Below are positions 27,068 through 32,812 of a stretch of 45,135 bases of DNA, piece after piece. Made by a program: the position numbers and the translations under genes. Origin of the DNA: Bacteroidales bacterium (GTDB lineage: Bacteria > Bacteroidota > Bacteroidia > Bacteroidales > UBA3824); assembly GCA_024413595.1 (NCBI GenBank), contig JAKSUC010000023.1:1-45135 (forward strand), written 5' to 3'. Each line of letters starts with the position of its first letter. Within the stretch, counting starts at the first letter, position 1. The notes below the pieces were generated by a model that was given only the letters and a program-made list of their open reading frames with translations, was not told the origin of the DNA and searched no databases.

Positions 27068-27132
27068 GGACATCAGATTTATTTAATCTGCTTAATTAAA
27101 TTAATTATTGTTAAACTAAAAATTTAATAAAA

Positions 27133-27198
27133 ATGGAAGAATTAAATTTTGAACAAATGGTTGTCACAGAAGGTGCATCATGGAATTGGAAATGTATA
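27133..27198 (+). pseudogene. Bacteriocin-like precursor peptide, 5' part (interrupted)
   Basis: From the ATG the frame reads MEELNFEQMVVTEGASWNWK and then CI. The start looks like a double-glycine-type leader (hydrophobic/acidic, ending T-EGA) with a core beginning SWNWKC. After CI the frame enters unrelated pyrimidine-rich sequence (YPPHHKKSF...). Continuing instead at 30927 after the 4-base repeat TATA gives GAILGCAGSIAG, a glycine-zipper stretch typical of class II bacteriocins, in the same frame. Calling it a bacteriocin is inference from leader and composition; the interruption is well supported by the frame continuity. Confidence 0.55.
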
Positions 27199-27200
27199 TA

Positions 27201-27420
27201 TCCCCCACACCACAAAAAATCTTTTCCCTCACTCCTTACCCCTTTATCCCTCAATCACTTAGCATTTCCCGAATTTCACTCAAAAAGTAATTTATGGTGA
27301 TTTTATGGTGATTGGAGAAGGGATGGAGGAGCGGAAATGGTGGATGGTTGGTGGGTGGGTGTGATTGTGTGGGGATTGGATATTTAAATAGTTAATATTT
27401 AGCGTATTATATGTTAATTT
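27201..27420. other. C-rich then G-rich left end of the element
   Basis: 27201-27257 is pyrimidine-rich with many C; 27300-27380 is G-rich, including GGATGGTTGGTGGGTGGG around 27343-27359, which fits a two-tetrad G-quadruplex pattern. The outer parts are partly complementary (CCCCACAC near 27202 with GTGTGGGG near 27367). TTATGGTGAT occurs twice in a row at about 27293-27313. No gene is seen. Confidence 0.6.
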
Positions 27421-27421
27421 T

Positions 27422-27458
27422 TAGTCCGTGGGTATGTGCGCCTGCGGGCTTTTTTTAT
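27422..27458 (+). terminator. Possible hairpin terminator inside the element
   Basis: AGTCCG and CGGGCT pair (one G-T) around a 15-base loop, followed by seven T. It would shield the capsid genes from read-through of the bacteriocin-like promoter. Confidence 0.45.
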
Positions 27459-27492
27459 GCCGTTGCAAGGATGTTGAAACGAGGCTGAAAAG

Positions 27493-27804
27493 ACGGCGTT
27501 TTTTGCTCCGTGAAAAGAGTTACGGCGGAGTTACGGCGGAGTTACGGCGATGTTTTCAACCAAAAACAGCGAGAAAACCACCACACTAAGACCAAAAACA
27601 GCCAACAAACCTCAAAAAATCGGGGGTTTGGTGTATACCACAATTGTTTTTTATAGTCATTTTGAAAAAGGGTTAAAATATTTAAATACAGCGTTTTACG
27701 GCGTTTTTAGGGTAAAAAACGCTAAAACGGCGTTACACGGCTGTGAAAGGGATGTAAATATATAAGGTGTAGTTATTTATATTAATGACAAACCAAACAC
27801 GGCG
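27493..27804. repeat. Cluster of ACGGCG motifs with a perfect tandem 11-base repeat
   Basis: GAGTTACGGCG occurs three times in direct tandem (27517-27527, 27528-27538, 27539-27549). The core ACGGCG also occurs at 27493, 27698, 27727 and 27799, seven in all within about 310 bases of otherwise AT-rich non-coding DNA before the capsid operon. Possible roles are regulator or replication/packaging protein binding (inference). The rest of 27459-27896 has no convincing gene. Confidence 0.75.
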
Positions 27805-27896
27805 GCAAATGTTTTTTTTTATCAAAATAGCAAAAGTTTTTCATTATGCTAATGTTTATGTGTCAATTTGCAACATAATAATAAAACACTAAGATA

Positions 27897-28958
27897 ATGG
27901 CGACAAAATATACATTTATAGTATCAGATGAAACAATAAACAGTTACGGTTTTTCAGTCTTAACGGCTGGCATTGATACCACACATTTTGAAAAACACCC
28001 CGTTATGTATTATATGCACAATAGAGAAACGGGTATAATAGGACGGTGGGAAAATATAAGAAAAGACGGTAATATATTATTTGCAGATGCTGTTTTCGAT
28101 AACTCTTCGGAACTTGCCAACCAAGTTAAACAACAAGTAGAAAACGGCTTTTTGCGCGGCGCGTCAATAGGAATTGACAACATAGAAAAGGAAATAATAA
28201 ACGGCGTTGATACCGTTACAAAATGCCGCCTTATTGAAATTTCAATTGTAGACATACCAAGCAACGAAAACGCCGTTAAACTTTACAAACGTTCGGGCGG
28301 TTTTGTTTACAAACTTGCTGATTTAGACGAAACAACCGACGAGGATTTAAAGGAAGCATTAAAAAAACTTTTGGATTTAGAAAAAAATGCAAGCAATGAT
28401 GAAATATTACAAGCCTTTAAAAATGCAATTGCAGCACGTAACAAAGATATGTTTATGAGTATTGACAAAGCGGTTTATTTGGGATATATTGACTCCACAC
28501 AAAAAGATATATTTTCAAGTCTTGCAAAAACTGACCCAAAAGCCTACAACCGTTTTATAACATTGCAGAAAAACAAAGGAAACGAAGTTATAAAACAACT
28601 ATTAGACACCGCCGAAACAGAAGGAAAAATTTTGCTCCTTGACCGTAAATTATTTACAGAAATAGCCGACAAAAACGGCATAGCAACAATAAAACGATTA
28701 TTATCAATTATACCCACCCCCACAAGTTTAACACATATTTTGCAATTAAAAGACAAAGGGCGGGAAAATTGGACATTAAGCGATTACAGGAAATACGCCC
28801 CCGAAACGCTAAAAAACAACCCCGAATTAATTAACACACTATTAGCCAAAGAAAAAAACACACCCGTTGCAAGGTCGTTAGAATGGTACAGAAAAAACGA
28901 CCCCGAAACGCTAAAAGACAACCCCGAATTATATAAAGTACTAACCAACAATAAATAA
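27897..28958 (+). CDS. HK97-type phage prohead protease (S78), with long C-terminal scaffold-like region
   Basis: 353 aa. The N-terminal about 135 residues match prohead proteases: HPVMYYMHNRETGIIGRWE with His41, GFLRGASIGI with the nucleophile Ser90, and the closing IEISIVDIPSNENAVKLYK. The remaining about 215 residues are helical and charged, as in protease-scaffold fusions, and end with two imperfect repeats, YRKYAPETLKNNPEL and YRKNDPETLKDNPEL. These proteases mature the capsid shell by cleaving scaffold and head proteins. The major capsid gene follows after 4 bases. The frame is intact. Upstream, where a portal gene would be expected, there is only non-coding repeat DNA. Confidence 0.85.
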   Translation: MATKYTFIVSDETINSYGFSVLTAGIDTTHFEKHPVMYYMHNRETGIIGRWENIRKDGNILFADAVFDNSSELANQVKQQVENGFLRGASIGIDNIEKEIINGVDTVTKCRLIEISIVDIPSNENAVKLYKRSGGFVYKLADLDETTDEDLKEALKKLLDLEKNASNDEILQAFKNAIAARNKDMFMSIDKAVYLGYIDSTQKDIFSSLAKTDPKAYNRFITLQKNKGNEVIKQLLDTAETEGKILLLDRKLFTEIADKNGIATIKRLLSIIPTPTSLTHILQLKDKGRENWTLSDYRKYAPETLKNNPELINTLLAKEKNTPVARSLEWYRKNDPETLKDNPELYKVLTNNK

Positions 28959-28962
28959 ACAC

Positions 28963-29838
28963 ATGGCAATTAACAAAGAAATATGGATAAATCAAGTTTT
29001 AGAAAACTTTTATCCGGATGATAGTTTTTTACAAAAGGCGGTCGATTATTCCGTTTTTGTAGATAACGACCGTTTGCACGTTCCCATATCGGGACTTGAC
29101 CCCAAAGTTTTAGTAAATAACACAACTTATCCAATTAGAACGCTTGACCGTACCGACACCGACAGCGAAATAATATTAGATAAGTTTGAAACGGAAAACA
29201 CTATAATTCGCCGTCCTGAAACGTTGGAATATAGTTACAACAAATTAGAAAGCGTAATAAGCCAACACCGTGCAACCTTAAGAAAAAGTGTTGCTACAAA
29301 AGCAATTCACGCATACGCCCCCGACAAAGACACCGAAAACACACCCGTAATTGTTACAACGGGCGAAAATATTAACGGTAGAAAAAGGCTTACATTGTCG
29401 GACATTTTAACATTAAAAGAACGTTTTGACGATGCCGAAATTCCGTTAGAAGAACGTTATATAGTTTTACACCCCAAACACGTGTCGGACTTGCTATTGG
29501 AGGACGTAAAATTATTTAAAGAAATAACCGACATTAAAAATGGCGAGCCGTTCAAATTTGCTGGTTTTGGCTTTTTCTCTTTTTCACAGATGCCCAAATA
29601 TACCACTACAAACGGCGTTTTGTCCAAAATTCCATTTGACACCGAAACCGAAAGCACACAATTTGCCAGTGTGGTTTTTTACGCAAAGGAAGTGATGAAA
29701 GCGGACGGAGAGATTTATATGTATGCCAATATTGACGACCCAAGCGAACGCGGCACGATTGTAGGATTTGACAAGCGTTTTATTGCTTTACCTATTAGGG
29801 GCAAAGGTATTGGCGCAATTGTAAGCGCAACAATTTAA
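28963..29838 (+). CDS. Phage major capsid protein
   Basis: 291 aa, intact. The start MAINKEIWINQVLENFYPDDSFLQKAVDYSVFVDN and the middle part LTLSDILTLKERFDDAEIPLEERYIVLHPKHVSDLL resemble major head proteins of Bacteroidota phages and transposable (Mu-like) prophages; the C-terminus ends SERGTIVGFDKRFIALPIRGKGIGAIVSATI. The role is the capsid shell subunit. It lies 4 bases after the protease gene, the standard protease-MCP order. Assignment rests on recalled family resemblance and on gene order. Confidence 0.8.
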   Translation: MAINKEIWINQVLENFYPDDSFLQKAVDYSVFVDNDRLHVPISGLDPKVLVNNTTYPIRTLDRTDTDSEIILDKFETENTIIRRPETLEYSYNKLESVISQHRATLRKSVATKAIHAYAPDKDTENTPVIVTTGENINGRKRLTLSDILTLKERFDDAEIPLEERYIVLHPKHVSDLLLEDVKLFKEITDIKNGEPFKFAGFGFFSFSQMPKYTTTNGVLSKIPFDTETESTQFASVVFYAKEVMKADGEIYMYANIDDPSERGTIVGFDKRFIALPIRGKGIGAIVSATI

Positions 29839-29849
29839 ACACACACAAT

Positions 29850-30035
29850 ATGCACGAAAGTACAAAAAAAAGAATGTTGCATATAGGCGAGGAAGTTTTA
29901 TCTAAATTCGAGCCTGGCAACCAAAGAAAAAGTATTGCAAATATTTGGCGTTTAGAAATTTACCCGAAATATGGTATTTCTTATAGTACCCTAATGCGCT
30001 ATCTTACTAAAAAAATAGAACGAGCCAAACAATAA
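29850..30035 (+). CDS. Small basic protein, possible DNA-binding
   Basis: 61 aa (MHESTKKRMLHIGEEVLSKF...), 11 bases after the capsid gene and closed by a strong terminator. Basic and helical, with SYSTLMRYLTKKIERAKQ at the end that could be a recognition helix of a small helix-turn-helix fold. Seen in phage late or regulatory positions; no firm family. Confidence 0.6.
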   Translation: MHESTKKRMLHIGEEVLSKFEPGNQRKSIANIWRLEIYPKYGISYSTLMRYLTKKIERAKQ

Positions 30036-30060
30036 TAATCGGGATTTTGTTTGTAAATTA

Positions 30061-30097
30061 AAACGCCCATTTGAGAAAACAAACGGGCGTTTTTTTC
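30061..30097 (+). terminator. Terminator of the capsid operon
   Basis: Stem AAACGCCCATTTG (30061-30073) with CAAACGGGCGTTT (30080-30092), one mismatch, 6-base loop and T run. It lies between convergent small genes. Confidence 0.85.
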
Positions 30098-30113
30098 TAT
30101 TAAAAATAATCGT

Positions 30114-30365
30114 TTATTTTTTTCTTTTTTTTAACCTTTCCTCTGTAATTTTGTGATGTTCTGCAATAGATGTTTCATCGAACCCCATAGCATAATCACA
30201 CGCGGCGATTGTAGCCCATATATCATAATTGCCGCCGTGATACCCGACAAAGTAATTAAGAATAATCCCTAAACTTGAAATTTCAAGTTTAGACATATTA
30301 TTTACTTCTTCTGAAAGAATAACGGCAATACGTTCTTGACCGTTAAAATTAATTTTTGTAACCAT
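30114..30365 (-). CDS. Small protein with shared leader segment (1)
   Basis: 83 aa. Its first 17 residues, MVTKINFNGQERIAVIL, are identical to those of the gene just upstream (30398-30673), whereas the rest is different: SEEVNNMSKLEISSLGIILNYFVGYHGGNYDIWATIAACDYAMGFDE and a Lys-rich end. The 70-base DNA segment covering this start and its leader is repeated almost perfectly (30315-30384 and 30623-30692). The 13-base motif TCCTAAATTTCAC lies 4 bases before the ATG. Function unknown; last gene of a leftward three-gene set in the phage element. Confidence 0.6.
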   Translation of the reverse strand: MVTKINFNGQERIAVILSEEVNNMSKLEISSLGIILNYFVGYHGGNYDIWATIAACDYAMGFDETSIAEHHKITEERLKKRKK

Positions 30366-30384
30366 AATCGTGAAATTTAGGAAT
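30315..30384 (-). repeat. 70-base direct repeat, copy 1 (leader and first codons)
   Basis: Matches 30623-30692 with a single mismatch. Covers the 13-base leader motif, the start codon and the first 17 codons of the small gene. Confidence 0.92.
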
Positions 30385-30397
30385 TTAACTTTTGTAT

Positions 30398-30673
30398 TTA
30401 TTTTAACATTTTATTCTGTATTGATTGTAATACATTGTTTTCTGTTAATAGATTTTTTTCTAAGGACTCGGACACAATTTTAATAGCATTTAAAATGCCT
30501 ATTGAACTACTATCCTTTAATATTAACGCCGTACCGTTATTTAATTTATTACGCCAAAAGGTATCAAAAAGGGATTTAAGGATAGTAAAAGATTTTGGTG
30601 GCAATTGGTTTGCATTCAAAGGAAGAATAACGGCAATACGTTCTTGACCGTTGAAATTAATTTTTGTAACCAT
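30398..30673 (-). CDS. Small protein with shared leader segment (2)
   Basis: 91 aa. Shares MVTKINFNGQERIAVIL with the next gene downstream, then diverges completely (PLNANQLPPKSFTILKSLFDTFWRNKLNNGTAL...). No signal peptide or membrane helix is clear. The motif TCCTAAATTTCAC again ends 4 bases before the start. It overlaps the upstream small gene by 17 bases. Function unknown. Confidence 0.6.
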   Translation of the reverse strand: MVTKINFNGQERIAVILPLNANQLPPKSFTILKSLFDTFWRNKLNNGTALILKDSSSIGILNAIKIVSESLEKNLLTENNVLQSIQNKMLK

Positions 30674-30692
30674 AATCGTGAAATTTAGGAAT
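30623..30692 (-). repeat. 70-base direct repeat, copy 2 (leader and first codons)
   Basis: Second copy of the repeat at 30315-30384. A shorter third match (30804-30816, GTGAAATTTAGGA on the plus strand) precedes the third small gene. Confidence 0.92.
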
Positions 30693-30797
30693 GATAAAAA
30701 TAGTGTGTTTTAGGTGTCCTGTGTTTTCACGAACACTGGGGCGTTTCCGCTTACCACACCGTAACACACATTTATTTATATTTTTTAATTTACTCAT
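30657..30797 (-). CDS. Small basic protein with shared leader motif (3)
   Basis: 46 aa from the ATG at 30797 (MSKLKNINKCVLRCGKRKRP), strongly basic with two cysteines. The frame can be opened further upstream to 30851, but the ATG preceded by TCCTAAATTTCAC (6 bases before it) matches the other two genes. Its last codons read through the leader motif and start region of the next gene, so it may simply end by overlap. A TAATTTTG promoter element lies just upstream. Function unknown and coding status less sure than its two neighbours. Confidence 0.45.
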   Translation of the reverse strand: MSKLKNINKCVLRCGKRKRPSVRENTGHLKHTIFIIPKFHDYGYKN

Positions 30798-30821
30798 TTT
30801 ATTGTGAAATTTAGGATAGTG

Positions 30822-30829
30822 CAAAATTA
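30822..30829 (-). promoter_or_regulatory. -7 element of the three small leftward genes
   Basis: Minus-strand TAATTTTG matches TAnnTTTG, about 25 bases before the first ATG of the set; the first leader motif lies between the two. Confidence 0.5.
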
Positions 30830-30926
30830 CTACCTTTATTTTAAATACCAAATAAAAAACAAGAAAAAAACAAAAAAAGGTATTAATTGAAATGAATTTA
30901 GAGAATATTTATTTTAAGGAGAATAT

Positions 30927-31016
30927 ATAGGTGCAATTTTAGGTTGTGCAGGAAGCATAGCCGGAGTTATCGGTTCTGCCGTTGCTGCTGGTATTTTGAT
31001 TGCTTTCTTAGGATAA
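30927..31016 (+). pseudogene. Bacteriocin-like peptide 3' part fused to a third oadB 3' end (copy C)
   Basis: The frame ATA-GGT-GCA... reads IGAILGCAGSIAGVIGSAVAAG and ends ILIAFLG with a stop. Up to SIAG it is unlike OadB; from 30966 (GTTATCGG) on it matches the oadB 3' end almost base for base and continues through its terminator. The upstream codons run back to the TATA junction with the phage element. Joined to 27133-27195 it would give one 50-residue peptide. Confidence 0.6.
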
Positions 31017-31038
31017 TCAATAATTTTTGATAAATAAA

Positions 31039-31073
31039 AAATCCGTTTTCTGAAAAAGGAAACGGATTTTTTT
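31039..31073 (+). terminator. Terminator of oadB copy C
   Basis: Third occurrence of the oadB hairpin (ATCCGTTT...AAACGGAT) with T tract. Confidence 0.8.
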
Positions 31074-31120
31074 GTTTGTTACAAAAAAGATATTTATTTT
31101 TTATAAAACATAATAGCAAT

Positions 31121-31228
31121 ATGAAAAGTGCAAGAATTTCACTTTTTGTAATTGCAAAAATTTCAATCGATTTAGAAAATATTCTTTTAAGAAGTGTAGA
31201 TTTAATTGAAAAAGGCTGTTTATTACCA
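31121..31228 (+). pseudogene. MNT antitoxin gene remnant with internal deletion
   Basis: The leader before 31121 matches that before the intact MNT gene. After ATGAAAA the sequence jumps to the middle of that gene (SARISLFVIAKISIDLENIL...), losing about 147 bases including the GSxxRG...DxD active site, then runs nearly identically to LIEKGCLLP and stops abruptly at the end of the WYL gene. The -7 promoter element has also decayed. No HEPN gene follows. Confidence 0.88.
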
Positions 31229-32149
31229 CTATTTACCTTTTCCATTATTCAATTTCCAAATTTGTTTACCATATTCAGCCATATCGTATTTCAACCATTT
31301 AGGCTCAATAATACTAAAACTCACACCTTGAGCAAGAATTTCAAGAGCAAAATCGTATGTAGGTTTCATAAAATATTCAAACACAGAATATTCTTCAGTA
31401 GTTTCAATCTCTTTTTGAGTAGAATGTAAAGGCAAAGATCTTATGTATCCACGCTGTAAACTATCAAATTTAATAACAACCTTTTGAGCAGGATATCTTT
31501 CATCAGTTTGTATACCAAAACAATCACGAAAATATTCTTTACCATTAAAACTCTCGTCATAAACAAATTCATTGTCAGCAGTATGCAATTCTTTAATTCT
31601 ATCCAAAGGATAAATTTTAATATCATTTTGATTATGATATTTACCAATCACATACCAACGACGTTTATAAATTTTAATGGCGTATGGTTCAAATTCGAAA
31701 CACTCTTCAGCTAAACGTCTATGCCAAGAGTCTTGATACCTTATAATCAAAGTTTTAGAGTCACGCATAGCTTCAAGAATTTCTCTTAAATAAACGTTAG
31801 AAGAAGGCACTTCTTCTAATAAAATTCTATTTGGATAGTTCTTAATTTCAGACGAAATATTATTTATAACCATAGAATTAATGAGAGAAAACATTAAATT
31901 ATTTTTTAAGAAATCGTCAGCATTTTCAATATAGTATTTATAATTATCTTGCCGATCACAAGAAATAAAAATTCCAAAATTTATAGTAATAGCCTCTCTC
32001 CAACGATGAAAAGTTCTTTTAGGAAGATTTTTTCCATCAGAAAGTAAACTATTAATCCACAATTTATCAATAGTGAAAAATGACACCTTTCCTTTTCGAT
32101 AAATAGTATCAACTAACCAAATATATCGTGCATAATTATCTTGAAGCAT
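31229..32149 (-). CDS. WYL-domain transcriptional regulator
   Basis: 306 aa from the ATG at 32149 (MLQDNYARYIWLVDTIYRKG); an upstream TTG at 32155 is less likely. An N-terminal winged-helix part (about 1-80, ISFxxI-like DKLWINSLLSDGKNLPKRTFHRWREAI) is followed by a WYL domain (about 125-200; LIIRYQDSW, FEFEPYAIKIYKRRWYVIGKY, YPLDRIKEL) and a WCX-like C-terminal part. WYL regulators bind nucleic-acid or nucleotide ligands and often control defence or DNA-damage genes. It follows the XRE gene by 12 bases. Its stop codon abuts the MNT remnant, marking a recombination joint. Confidence 0.88.
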   Translation of the reverse strand: MLQDNYARYIWLVDTIYRKGKVSFFTIDKLWINSLLSDGKNLPKRTFHRWREAITINFGIFISCDRQDNYKYYIENADDFLKNNLMFSLINSMVINNISSEIKNYPNRILLEEVPSSNVYLREILEAMRDSKTLIIRYQDSWHRRLAEECFEFEPYAIKIYKRRWYVIGKYHNQNDIKIYPLDRIKELHTADNEFVYDESFNGKEYFRDCFGIQTDERYPAQKVVIKFDSLQRGYIRSLPLHSTQKEIETTEEYSVFEYFMKPTYDFALEILAQGVSFSIIEPKWLKYDMAEYGKQIWKLNNGKGK

Positions 32150-32161
32150 ACGCAAATATAA

Positions 32162-32380
32162 TCATTTTTTTAGCATCTTAGATAAATCTTCAAAAAAATC
32201 ATATTCTAACAATTCTGAAATTTTAAGTAATAATTTAATATCAATATTATCCTTTTGATAAAGTTTATAAACATTACCGCGCGAAAAACACAATTTATTA
32301 GCAAGCCACGACACTTTTCTGCCCGACTGTTCCATCACTTCCTTAATACGGATACCAATATGAAATTCTGAGTTTTCCAT
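32162..32380 (-). CDS. XRE-type helix-turn-helix protein
   Basis: 72 aa, essentially one HTH domain (GIRIKEVMEQSGRKVSWLANKLCFSRGNVYKLYQKD). Small single-domain repressors of this kind occur widely in Bacteroidota. It is the first gene of a two-gene leftward unit with the WYL regulator. The divergent intergenic region carries a 15-base direct repeat that is a good operator candidate. Confidence 0.85.
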   Translation of the reverse strand: MENSEFHIGIRIKEVMEQSGRKVSWLANKLCFSRGNVYKLYQKDNIDIKLLLKISELLEYDFFEDLSKMLKK

Positions 32381-32439
32381 TATTTATATATCGCAACAAA
32401 TATATAATCAACTTGTGACACATTACGGCAGAGGCTGTC

Positions 32440-32476
32440 TCCAATTTGGATACAATATGTTTCCTATTTGGATACA
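32440..32476. promoter_or_regulatory. Directly repeated operator candidate
   Basis: TCCAATTTGGATACA (32440-32454) and TCCTATTTGGATACA (32462-32476) repeat with a 22-base period, two helical turns. Each unit contains an inverted half-site pair TCC...GGA. The location between the XRE-WYL pair and the rightward gene at 32570 suggests control of one or both units. Confidence 0.6.
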
Positions 32477-32569
32477 TAAAAACTTGATAAAATTTAATAA
32501 AGACGGGATATTTGCAATGTGAGAATAAAGAATGGGAAAGTCTCCCCCTAAAACTTAAAATTTAAAACT

Positions 32570-32788
32570 ATGGCTTTATTTGAAATAACCACAAAAAGAA
32601 AAAAAATAACCAACGGAGTTTATTATGAACCTGGAATGAGTGTTAAAGTTGCTTGGGTTGGCGGAAACATTTTAGGCTCAAGTGATGGTAGAAATTTAAT
32701 TTGCGATGCATTTATGCGAACCTATGGCGTAGATTTAAGAAAAGCTATGGCTTTAAATACTAGTGATTTGGATATAAAAAAATTGTGA
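32570..32788 (+). CDS. Small conserved Bacteroidota protein (DUF6140-like)
   Basis: 72 aa (MALFEITTKRKKITNGVYYEPGMSVKVAW...). The pattern MALFEI...ITxGVYxxPGMSVxV...DAFMRxYGVDLxKAxALN resembles a small family I recall as DUF6140; the family number is from memory and uncertain. No signal peptide. The role is unknown. It faces the XRE-WYL pair across the repeated operator candidate and is followed 24 bases later by the YARHG lipoprotein gene, suggesting co-transcription. Confidence 0.65.
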   Translation: MALFEITTKRKKITNGVYYEPGMSVKVAWVGGNILGSSDGRNLICDAFMRTYGVDLRKAMALNTSDLDIKKL

Positions 32789-32812
32789 TAAAACATTAAA
32801 ATAAAAAATACT

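Larger units (their letters stand above)
27199..30925. mobile_element. Phage-derived mini-element with capsid genes, inserted in the bacteriocin-like gene
   Basis: About 3.7 kb with visibly higher GC and different codon use than its neighbours (many CCC, GGC, ACG). Contents: G-rich/C-rich left end, a block of ACGGCG repeats, prohead protease, major capsid protein, a small rightward gene, and three small leftward genes with a shared leader. No integrase, transposase, portal, terminase, tail or lysis gene is visible. Both flanks carry TATATA (27195-27200 and 30924-30929); a 4-base duplication TATA would restore the interrupted frame. The ends show a weak inverted similarity (TATCCCCC versus TATTCTCC). 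Whether it is a satellite or a deleted prophage cannot be decided from the sequence. Confidence 0.6.

Noticed and set aside
27550..27765. 71-codon rightward frame in front of the prohead protease
   Set aside because: It starts directly after the ACGGCG tandem, overlaps further copies of that motif, has unusual composition and no recognisable domain. Treated as part of the non-coding control region.
30657..30851. Longer 64-codon version of the third small leftward gene
   Set aside because: The extra codons span the leader motif and the promoter element at 30822-30829, so the ATG at 30797 is the plausible start.
30892..30929. Tiny rightward frame MNLENIYFKENI before the right junction of the element
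   Set aside because: Only 12 codons before a stop; considered as a second leader peptide for the GAILGCAG core, but it is not in an open frame with it.
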